DNA from: an uncultured Spartobacteria bacterium
Lineage (GTDB): Bacteria; Verrucomicrobiota; Verrucomicrobiia; Chthoniobacterales; Terrimicrobiaceae
DNA: 7,965 nucleotides
NCBI GenBank assembly: GCA_903915315.1
Contig: CAIWSO010000506.1
Location: forward strand, 1 to 7,965
Reading direction: 5' to 3'
In this document: positions 1 through 5,805 of the stretch, piece after piece
Numbering within the stretch: the first letter of the stretch is position 1
How the letters are laid out: the number at the start of each line of letters is the position of its first letter
Translations under genes and position numbers: made by a program
Notes under the pieces: model-generated
The model's database searches: none
What the model saw: the letters and a program-made list of their open reading frames with translations, nothing else
Told to the model about the DNA's origin: nothing

Positions 1-2
1 CG

Positions 3-605
3 CGCTTCGGGCTGGATGTTTTTTTCGAGGATTTGGCCAAGTCCCGTCACATTGAAGCTTCGAAGGTCTCTTCATTTCTGAAGTCGTCGAAATACCGTAA
101 GGGAATGCTGAGCTTGGAAAAGGAGTGGCAACAGGCTCTGGCTTTGGAAAAATCGACTTCTTCCTCGCTACCTATATCGGAGGTAGCGGGGGGCGCTATC
201 GCCGAATCTTTCAGGACTATCAGGAAATTCTACACCCGCATTTCTGGTCGAGCATCTGACGCGACGATTCATCGGGTCCGAATTGAATGCAAAAAAATGC
301 GCTACCTTTTGGAGTCTTTTAGTGGTTTTTTTCCAGATCATGATTTGGCGGGAATCACGCGCCATTTGACTCAAGTTCAGAATCGACTCGGTCGATATAA
401 TGATCATTCCATCCAGCGGGTCCACCTCATCGGCGTGGTCAAAAAAAACATGCGCTCAGAAAATGAATGGCTCATTCTCGCTCTGGGTTGTTTGATTGGT
501 GGGCTTCATCACGAACAAGCCATTTTGAAGAAAAAGGCCCTGAGTGCACTTGAGGATTTCTGCAGCCGCAAAAATGCGCAACTTGTCGATGCTTTGGAAA
601 AGTGA
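3..605 (+). CDS. CHAD-domain protein, C-terminal part (5' end outside window)
   Basis: The reading frame is open to the left edge, so the gene begins before the window. A TTG at position 33 is in frame, but residues upstream of it (RFGLDVFFED) read smoothly into it, so I do not take it as the start. The protein is helical and basic, with the CHAD hallmark of paired basic residues on an amphipathic helix: HRVRIECKKMRYLLESF at about 270-320, followed by LTQVQNRLGRYND near 366-404, which matches the 'LQ..LG..ND' helix of the family. CHAD domains are known to bind inorganic polyphosphate through their basic surface, and many sit on polyphosphate granules or are fused to CYTH triphosphatase domains. 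Whether a CYTH domain lies upstream cannot be seen. The gene contains several 7-8 base A or T runs. It is separated by 96 bases from the next gene. The family call is fairly sure; the exact role is not. Confidence 0.85.
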   Translation, partial: RFGLDVFFEDLAKSRHIEASKVSSFLKSSKYRKGMLSLEKEWQQALALEKSTSSSLPISEVAGGAIAESFRTIRKFYTRISGRASDATIHRVRIECKKMRYLLESFSGFFPDHDLAGITRHLTQVQNRLGRYNDHSIQRVHLIGVVKKNMRSENEWLILALGCLIGGLHHEQAILKKKALSALEDFCSRKNAQLVDALEK

Positions 606-701
606 GTGCCCGGATCTACTCTGTTGGCATGAACTTTTGAGGCCCCCGGAGTTGAATTCTCAATAATCCCACTTGAGGAACGGTCTAGGGCTAGCCAATG
701 T

Positions 702-1892
702 ATGGTTATGGGCAAGCGTGTTCTCATTTTATCAGCATCCGTCGGATCGGGGCACGTGAAAGCGGCTGTGGCTCTGGAGCGGGCGATGCGCGCGAGGAGT
801 GATGTGGAGGAGGTTTTGTGTGATGACTCCTTGGATCACACGAATCTTCTGCATCGCCAATTTTACTCCACCCTATACTCGAAGCTTTCCACGATTATGC
901 CTGAGTTCCTGGGCTGGTGGTATGAGCGCAGTGATGATCCTTGGGTCGCGGATAAAAGCCGATTGGCTATCGACCTCCCCCAAGCGCTTCCCTTGATCAA
1001 TCTGGTGAAAGACTTTCGTCCCGACATTATTCTTTGCACTCATTTCATGCCGGCGGGTGTGATTTCCTGGTTGATTGGAAACGGAAAACTCGATGCTCAA
1101 TTGGGCGTGGTGGTCACGGATTTTCATTTCCATGCCTTTTGGATCACCCGCGCATTCAATTGGTATTTTGTCGCGCAAGAGGAGGATAAGATTCACATGG
1201 AAGCGCTCGGATTGCCCTGCGATCGCATCGAGGTCACAGGCATTCCTGTTGATCCGGAGTTTGCAAGGCCGGTGGATGCCGGCGCCGTGCTCTTGCGTCA
1301 CGGGCTCACTCCCGGTCGACCGACATTGCTCATTGCGGGAGGGGCTTTGGGGATGAGTCCTGCGTCGGCCGTTGTTCGCCAGATCCTGCAGTTGGACCGC
1401 GATTTTCAAGCGATTATTGTCTGTGGTCGCAACGAGGAGATGCTGGCCGAGATTTCGGCACTGGTGAAGGGACGACCGGACGATTTTCGTGTTTTCGGTT
1501 ACACAACTGAAATCTCCGACTTCATGGCAGCGGCTACGATTCTTCTCAGTAAACCCGGTGGAATGACAACGGCCGAGGCGCTAGCGAGAGGGTTGCCCAT
1601 GGTGATTCTTGATCCGATCGGAGGTCAGGAGGAGCGTAATGCCGATGTCCTTCTTGAGTGTGGCGCTGCCCTAAAATGCACGGAACTCACCCTCATCACT
1701 CACAAGCTTCGCCTTCTCTTGGATGATCCAGAAAAACTGCAACGGATGTCGAATAATGCCCGCACTTTGGGGCGTCCGAATGCGGCTGCGGATATCGCCC
1801 GGATCGTCATGGAGTCGCCATCGCGAAAGCCGGCGATCATTTCCAAACTTCGCGAAAAAGTGCTTCGTAAACGTATCGCGGCGGCCAGTTGA
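702..1892 (+). CDS. MGDG-synthase/UgtP-like glycosyltransferase (GT28)
   Basis: This is a 396-residue GT-B glycosyltransferase of the family that holds plant monogalactosyldiacylglycerol synthase and Bacillus UgtP. These enzymes move a sugar from a UDP-sugar to diacylglycerol on the inner membrane face. The N-terminal half has the family motif SASVGSGHVKAA (11-22) and VVTDFHFHAFW (137-147), then the VTGIPVDPEF linker (178-187). The C-terminal nucleotide-sugar half has IAGGALGM (211-218), KPGGMTTAEAL (284-294) and GGQEERNA (307-314), matching the UDP-sugar binding signature. There is no signal peptide or membrane segment. The tail from about 376 is strongly basic (KLREKVLRKR), which could hold the enzyme to acidic lipids. 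The ATG at 702 is used; a second ATG lies two codons in (708), and neither has a well-spaced ribosome site. The sugar (glucose or galactose) and acceptor cannot be read from sequence. The gene is probably cotranscribed with the GH1 gene 9 bases downstream. Confidence 0.85.
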   Translation: MVMGKRVLILSASVGSGHVKAAVALERAMRARSDVEEVLCDDSLDHTNLLHRQFYSTLYSKLSTIMPEFLGWWYERSDDPWVADKSRLAIDLPQALPLINLVKDFRPDIILCTHFMPAGVISWLIGNGKLDAQLGVVVTDFHFHAFWITRAFNWYFVAQEEDKIHMEALGLPCDRIEVTGIPVDPEFARPVDAGAVLLRHGLTPGRPTLLIAGGALGMSPASAVVRQILQLDRDFQAIIVCGRNEEMLAEISALVKGRPDDFRVFGYTTEISDFMAAATILLSKPGGMTTAEALARGLPMVILDPIGGQEERNADVLLECGAALKCTELTLITHKLRLLLDDPEKLQRMSNNARTLGRPNAAADIARIVMESPSRKPAIISKLREKVLRKRIAAAS

Positions 1893-1901
1893 ATTCCTCA
1901 C

Positions 1902-3428
1902 ATGCCTGAATCATTTCTCATCGGTGTCGCGACCTCGGGCTACCAAAGCGAAGGTGGATACAATGGCCTTGGTCAGCCCCGTAATAACTGGGCCGACTGC
2001 GAGGACTCCGGACGTGTCGCCCGCGCCGGGGGCGCCGTGGATTTTTGGAACCGATACCGAGATGACTTCGCTCTCACGCGTAGTCTCGGGCTCAATTCCT
2101 TTCGTCTCAGCATCGAGTGGACGCGCGTTCAACCCAGCACTTCGAAAGCAGCCACGCACGCTCCCGTATTTGATTTTGATGCCATTGATGCCTACGCCAC
2201 TCGCATTGCCGCTTGCCGCGAAGAGGGTCTTGAGCCTGTTGTTACCCTTCACCACTTCACTCATCCAGCCTGGCTAGGAGTGAATGCTTGGCTCCAGGAC
2301 TCGACGGTCGCTGCTTTTGAGACGTTTGTTAAAACGACGGTCACCCGCGTGAATGATCAGTTGGTCGATATTCACGGTCAGCCCCCGATTTCTTGGTATG
2401 TCACGATCAACGAGCCAAACATGCTCGTTTTGAATACCTATCTGAATCGTTTATTTCCAGGTGGGCCGGAAATCGGGATAGCGGTGGCGATTCAAGCCTA
2501 CAGTCGACTTCTTGCAGCACATGTTCGCGCTTACAATGTGATTCACGACACCTATGAGTCCCGCGGTTGGGCGGCGCCGAGGGTCTCGATGAATACGTTT
2601 TGCAGCGACGTTTATTGGTCGGAGATGATGTTGCTCGATCTTCTTTGCATGAAGAAAAACGGCACGCCTTCATCCGAGTGTGAAGGTTTTTTTGAGGCTC
2701 GGGCATCTGAGCTCTCCGCCCATTTTACGAAGTTAGCCTTGAATCGACGCACCGACCTTGCCGCCATTGCTGGCGCGGGGTTGCATAAGGTCGCAAACTA
2801 TTTTGCATCTCGCGCTGCCAATCCTGAGGGGTTCCGCTTTTTCTTCGAAGAAGCCGCCCGCGCGAAGCGTCCGCAGTGCTTGGATTATCTCGGATTGGAT
2901 TACTACGATCCCTTCGCGAGTCATGCGCTTCGCGTGCCGGATTTCTCTGATCTCGAGATCCGTAGCCATAGCATTTCTGAGCACATTCTCGATGGGTTGG
3001 CTAGTAAGTGGTGGGATTGGCATTTCCTGCCCGAGGGACTTGAGGCCTTCTGCAGTTATTATAGCCGAGCCTACCCAGGGCTTGGGATTTTGATTGCTGA
3101 GAATGGGATGGCCCATCGTTGTCGCATTGATAACTCGCTTTCCGTATCTCGACGCGACGAGTTACTTCGTAGCGATTATATCGAGGCTCACCTCCGCCAA
3201 GTCCGCCACATGCTTGATCGTGGGGTTCCCTTGCTGGGCTATATGCATTGGTCGCTCACTGATAATTACGAGTGGGGTTCCTACACGCCTCGCTTTGGGC
3301 TATTCCGAATCGACTTTCAAAAAGATCTCACCCGTTTGGCGGTGGATCAGTTTGGTGATAATCCCTCACAGACCTACGCTCGTCTTGTTCAGGAATGGGG
3401 CCTCGCTCATCGCACGATCCATGTGTAA
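1902..3428 (+). CDS. Family 1 glycoside hydrolase (beta-glucosidase/galactosidase type)
   Basis: This 508-residue protein is a complete GH1 TIM barrel. It opens with FLIGVATSGYQSEG (5-18), with Gln15 in the place of the sugar-binding Gln, and continues with LSIEWTRVQP (69-78) and LHHFTHPAWL (116-125). The acid/base is Glu171 in TINEPN and the nucleophile is Glu400 in IAENG, so the retaining mechanism should be intact. Trp450 and Glu457 in HWSLTDNYEW contact the sugar in relatives, and RFGL follows. There is no signal peptide, so the enzyme should be cytoplasmic. It is longer than the usual 440-480 residues, mostly because of the poorly recognisable stretch at about 238-320 before DYLGLDYYDP. 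It follows the glycosyltransferase by 9 bases with no Shine-Dalgarno, which suggests shared transcription. The natural substrate is unknown: GH1 covers beta-glucosidase, beta-galactosidase, phospho-glycosidase and the plant galactolipid transferase SFR2. I see no clear phosphate-binding signature of the 6-phospho enzymes. Confidence 0.93.
   Translation: MPESFLIGVATSGYQSEGGYNGLGQPRNNWADCEDSGRVARAGGAVDFWNRYRDDFALTRSLGLNSFRLSIEWTRVQPSTSKAATHAPVFDFDAIDAYATRIAACREEGLEPVVTLHHFTHPAWLGVNAWLQDSTVAAFETFVKTTVTRVNDQLVDIHGQPPISWYVTINEPNMLVLNTYLNRLFPGGPEIGIAVAIQAYSRLLAAHVRAYNVIHDTYESRGWAAPRVSMNTFCSDVYWSEMMLLDLLCMKKNGTPSSECEGFFEARASELSAHFTKLALNRRTDLAAIAGAGLHKVANYFASRAANPEGFRFFFEEAARAKRPQCLDYLGLDYYDPFASHALRVPDFSDLEIRSHSISEHILDGLASKWWDWHFLPEGLEAFCSYYSRAYPGLGILIAENGMAHRCRIDNSLSVSRRDELLRSDYIEAHLRQVRHMLDRGVPLLGYMHWSLTDNYEWGSYTPRFGLFRIDFQKDLTRLAVDQFGDNPSQTYARLVQEWGLAHRTIHV
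3411..3427. promoter_or_regulatory. Possible NtrC-like enhancer dyad
   Basis: GCAC, seven bases, then GTGT is seen at 3412-3426, overlapping the GH1 stop codon. The enterobacterial NtrC site has GCAC-N7-GTGC, so seven of the eight core bases agree, but only about nine of fourteen specified bases of the full consensus do. Its centre is about 87 bases upstream of the predicted glutamine synthetase start of transcription, a normal distance for a sigma-54 enhancer. A chance match in coding sequence is quite possible. Confidence 0.3.
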
Positions 3429-3478
3429 GGCGCTGATGAGGAATAGTTATTTTCTTTCTCATTTGATCTCTTGAAATC

Positions 3479-3495
3479 TTGGCATTGATCCTGCT
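3479..3495 (+). promoter_or_regulatory. Sigma-54 (RpoN) -24/-12 promoter of glutamine synthetase
   Basis: The sequence TTGGCATTGATCCTGCT fits the sigma-54 consensus YTGGCACGRNNNTTGCW. The invariant GG (3481-3482) and GC (3493-3494) are present and exactly 12 bases apart, and the only departures are at the less conserved positions 3485, 3486 and 3491. It closely resembles the glnAp2 promoter of enteric bacteria. Transcription would start near 3506, giving a leader of about 82 bases before the glutamine synthetase ATG. The promoter lies in the only sizeable gap of this region and faces a nitrogen gene, where RpoN control is expected. Confidence 0.72.
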
Positions 3496-3587
3496 TAATT
3501 AGACATGCCGCACGGGAAATAGGGGAAATTGAACAAAAAGCTGCACTAGACGGCCTGGTCTGCTCAAAGAAATACACCTAATTAAAA

Positions 3588-4607
3588 ATGGCTAAATACA
3601 AACTCGAATACATATGGCTCGACGGCTATGAGCCCGTAGCAAACCTCCGTAGCAAAACTCAAATCAAGGAATTCGCAAATTTTCCCAAGCTGGAAGAACT
3701 TCCCTTGTGGGGTTTTGATGGCAGCTCGACTCGTCAAGCTCCCGGCGGCAGCTCGGATTGCGTTCTCAAGCCAGTCGCCGTTTTCCCTGACTCGGCCCGT
3801 GAAAATGGCGTTCTCGTCATGTGCGAGGTCATGATGCCCGATGGCACTCCTCACATCTCCAACTCCCGCGCCTCCATCTTGGATGATCCCAACGCTTGGT
3901 TCGGCTTCGAGCAGGAGTATTTCCTCTATCAAAATGGTCGCCCGCTCGGCTTCCCTGAAGATGGCTTCCCAGCCCCACAAGGCCCTTACTACACTGGTGT
4001 CGGCTTCAGCGCTGTTGGCGACATCGCTCGCGAAATCGTCGAGCAACACCTTGATCTCTGCCTCGACGCCGGCATCAACCACGAAGGCATCAATGCCGAG
4101 GTGGCCAAAGGTCAGTGGGAATTCCAGATTTTCGGAAAAGGCTCCAAGCGCGCCGCCGATGAAGTCTGGGTCGCTCGCTACCTCCTCGTTCGCCTCTGTG
4201 AACAATTTGGTGTTGATGTGAACTTCCATTGCAAGCCACTCGGAAAAGACCTCGACTGGAATGGTTCTGGAATGCACGCGAACTTCTCCACAAAGCACCT
4301 CCGTGAGGTCGGTGGAAAAGACTACTTCGAGAAATTGATGGCGGCTTTCGATAAGTACAAAAACGAACACGTTGCTGTTTACGGTCCAGACAATCATCTT
4401 CGTCTCACTGGTCTCCACGAGACCCAGTCGATTGATAAATTTAGCTATGGCTTGGCTGACCGCGGTGCGTCTATCCGCATCCCTCACAGCTTTGTTAATA
4501 ACGGCTACAAAGGCTACCTCGAGGATCGTCGCCCGAATTCCCAAGGCGACCCCTACAAGATCGCAAGCCGCATTCTCCAGACGATCGCGACGGTTCCAAC
4601 CGCCTGA
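3588..4607 (+). CDS. glnII: Glutamine synthetase, type II (eukaryote-like GSII)
   Basis: The enzyme makes glutamine from glutamate, ammonia and ATP in the cytoplasm, the entry point of nitrogen assimilation. At 339 residues it has the short GSII length rather than the 440-470 of GSI. The beta-grasp domain comes first, with the latch WGFDGSSTRQAPG (41-53) and DCVLKP. The catalytic domain has FGFEQEYFL (105-113, metal-binding Glu108 and Glu110), GINHEGINAEV (162-172), GQWEFQI (175-181), WNGSGMHANFST (224-235, His230), NHLRLTGLHETQSI (269-282) and YLEDRRPNSQGDPY (310-323). The adenylylation tyrosine loop of GSI is absent, as is normal for GSII, so control is likely at transcription; a sigma-54 promoter lies upstream. 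The ATG at 3588 gives the typical MAKYKLEYIWLDG start, although no Shine-Dalgarno precedes it. Codons are biased to C-ending forms compared with the GH1 gene, consistent with high expression. A strong terminator follows 26 bases after the stop. Identification is secure. Confidence 0.97.
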   Translation: MAKYKLEYIWLDGYEPVANLRSKTQIKEFANFPKLEELPLWGFDGSSTRQAPGGSSDCVLKPVAVFPDSARENGVLVMCEVMMPDGTPHISNSRASILDDPNAWFGFEQEYFLYQNGRPLGFPEDGFPAPQGPYYTGVGFSAVGDIAREIVEQHLDLCLDAGINHEGINAEVAKGQWEFQIFGKGSKRAADEVWVARYLLVRLCEQFGVDVNFHCKPLGKDLDWNGSGMHANFSTKHLREVGGKDYFEKLMAAFDKYKNEHVAVYGPDNHLRLTGLHETQSIDKFSYGLADRGASIRIPHSFVNNGYKGYLEDRRPNSQGDPYKIASRILQTIATVPTA

Positions 4608-4628
4608 TCACTCGGAAATCAATAAAAC

Positions 4629-4663
4629 AAAAACGCCGCCTGTTTCGCAGGCGGCGTTTTTTT
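4629..4663. terminator. Bidirectional intrinsic terminator between glnII and ndk
   Basis: A perfect 9-bp GC-rich stem, CGCCGCCTG (4634-4642) with CAGGCGGCG (4648-4656), closes a five-base loop. It is flanked by five A on the left (4629-4633) and seven T on the right (4657-4663), so the stem can extend to 14 bp and gives a U-tract on both strands. It lies 26 bases after the glnII stop and about 48 bases beyond the ndk stop, so it can end both convergent transcripts. Confidence 0.94.
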
Positions 4664-4704
4664 GTTTGGAAGGCGAAGAATTCGCCGACCAGTGAGTCAT
4701 TCCC

Positions 4705-5142
4705 TTACTTGGAGAGCGTCATCGAGTAGTCAAAAAGTTCTTCGGGTTTGAAGAAGCGTTTCAACTCGATCGATGCGTTTTCAAGTGTGTCGGAGGCATG
4801 AGCGATGTTTTGCATCACGGTCACGCCGAAGTCGCCGCGGATCGTTCCCTTGGGTGCCTTGGTCGAATCTGTCGGACCGAGGAGGTCGCGAACGCGCTCG
4901 ACGACGTTATCGCCCGCGATCGCCAGAGCGATGAGCGGTGAGGATTTCATGAAATTCTCGACTTCGGGAAAGAAAGGTTTCGAGGCAATGTGAGCGTAGT
5001 GCTCTTGCAACAAGCTCGCATCGGCCCGGAACATCTTACATCCGCGGATCTGGAATCCCTGATCTTCAAAACGCTTCAGGACCTCACCGGCTTTGTGTCC
5101 AGTAATACAATCTGGCTTAAGTAATATCAACGTTGTCTGCAT
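4705..5142 (-). CDS. ndk: Nucleoside diphosphate kinase
   Basis: The enzyme transfers the gamma phosphate of ATP to nucleoside diphosphates through a phosphohistidine and balances the NTP and dNTP pools. I choose the ATG at 5142, giving 145 residues that start MQTTLILLKPD, which matches the usual family start; an in-frame TTG four codons upstream (5154) would add an unlikely MVRL. Lys9 and Asp11 of LLKPD, the segment KPFFPEVENFMKSSP (55-69), GPTDSTKAPKGTIRGDFG (89-106) and the active-site His115 in NIAHASD are all in place. The motif reads HASD rather than the usual HGSD, a mild change. Length is normal (140-150). It lies 54 bases downstream of lutC on the same strand, so read-through from the lut operon is possible, but it is a housekeeping gene likely to have its own promoter, which I cannot place with confidence. 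It converges on glnII and shares its terminator. Confidence 0.95.
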   Translation of the reverse strand: MQTTLILLKPDCITGHKAGEVLKRFEDQGFQIRGCKMFRADASLLQEHYAHIASKPFFPEVENFMKSSPLIALAIAGDNVVERVRDLLGPTDSTKAPKGTIRGDFGVTVMQNIAHASDTLENASIELKRFFKPEELFDYSMTLSK

Positions 5143-5158
5143 AAGGCGGACCAATCTA

Positions 5159-5182
5159 GCTGTCCCGCTTCGCAGGGAAAGC
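5159..5182 (-). other. Small hairpin between lutC and ndk
   Basis: GCT, a G-A mismatch, TCCCGC, a TTC loop, then GC, a bulged A, GGGA, and AGC form an imperfect stem in the 54-base gap. No T-run follows on the - strand, so it is not a standard terminator. It might be an mRNA processing or partial attenuation element between the two genes, or chance. Confidence 0.3.
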
Positions 5183-5196
5183 AGATTTTCACGTCG

Positions 5197-5805
5197 TTAA
5201 ACAATCAAGCACGCTTGAGCGCCAGGTCCGTGAACGCCTTGAATTAAGATACCCTCGACGTCGGCGGTTTTTGAGGGGCCTGTGACCCAGATGATATTTG
5301 GATCTTTGGGCATCGCCGCTAGGGCGTCGCCAATTGTCCGGTGGATGTCCGCACGATCGAGGAGGGCAATGTGATACCACGGGGCAAGGGCCGCAAGGCG
5401 GTCAGGGGTGGACTCATCTGTGATCACGATGGTGCCTGATTCAGCAATGCCGGCAGCGGCAGGTGTGATGCAGACGTCGATCTCGTCCACTTTGGCCCGT
5501 TTGTATTCGGTCGTCACATTCATCCGTGAGGAGAAAAAATCAACCAAGGGTTTGAACTCAGCCGGAATGTAAAGCAGACGAGTCTTTTCGGACTCCAGCC
5601 ATTTGGCGAGGGATTCCAAGTCGGTGAAACAAAGTGTTCCTGAGGCCGTCGCCTGCTTTTTAAAGAGGGCGATGGAATCCGCTTCGTCAGGGAGCCACTT
5701 GGCATCAGCAACACCGCGCGGGACGGAGGGTCTTGCGGCACGTTCTTTGATCGGACTCAAAGCATCACGGATGCTTTTAAAAATGGTTTCGCGGGAAGTA
5801 TTCAT
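5197..5805 (-). CDS. lutC: Lactate utilization protein C (LUD domain)
   Basis: This 202-residue protein is the third subunit of the LutABC lactate oxidation system, which converts L-lactate to pyruvate in Bacillus and many other bacteria in place of a flavin LldD enzyme. It is a single LUD (DUF162, YkgG) domain: a helical N-terminus, then AGIAESGTIVI (118-128) and the C-terminal signature GPSKTADVEG (176-185) followed by QGVHGPGA (189-196). It carries no iron-sulfur cysteine cluster; only scattered cysteines (59, 112, 199) are present. Its start codon overlaps the lutB stop in an ATGA arrangement (5802-5805), which indicates translational coupling, and the assignment rests largely on the adjacent lutB and lutA. 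The N-terminal 50 residues are less conserved, as usual for the family. The precise biochemical role of LutC in the complex is not established. Confidence 0.9.
   Translation of the reverse strand: MNTSRETIFKSIRDALSPIKERAARPSVPRGVADAKWLPDEADSIALFKKQATASGTLCFTDLESLAKWLESEKTRLLYIPAEFKPLVDFFSSRMNVTTEYKRAKVDEIDVCITPAAAGIAESGTIVITDESTPDRLAALAPWYHIALLDRADIHRTIGDALAAMPKDPNIIWVTGPSKTADVEGILIQGVHGPGAQACLIV

Noticed and set aside
651..663. TTGA-ATTC-TCAA small inverted repeat before the glycosyltransferase gene
   Set aside because: Only a four-base stem in A/T-rich sequence; expected by chance and with no T-run, so neither operator nor terminator is supported.
873..1409. A 178-codon open frame on the - strand inside the glycosyltransferase gene
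   Set aside because: Low-complexity, histidine/arginine-rich product with no domain signature, wholly inside a clear GT28 gene on the other strand.
1723..2277. A 184-codon + strand frame bridging the GT and GH1 genes
   Set aside because: It overlaps the conserved end of GT28 and the conserved start of GH1 in another frame; both of those have firm family motifs, this one has none.
3435..3470. ATGAG...CTCAT pair upstream of the sigma-54 promoter as an activator site
   Set aside because: Five-base arms 17 bases apart in A/T-rich DNA are not significant.
3548..3561. AGAC-GGCCTG-GTCT mini-hairpin in the glnII leader as a possible riboswitch (glutamine or glnA type)
   Set aside because: A four-base stem in an 82-base leader is too little, and I do not find the conserved bases of the glnA RNA motif.
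3582..4544. A 320-codon open frame on the - strand covering most of glnII
   Set aside because: It mirrors the glnII codons; the C-ending codon bias of a highly expressed gene removes stops from this antisense frame. The predicted protein resembles nothing I know and glnII itself is unmistakable.
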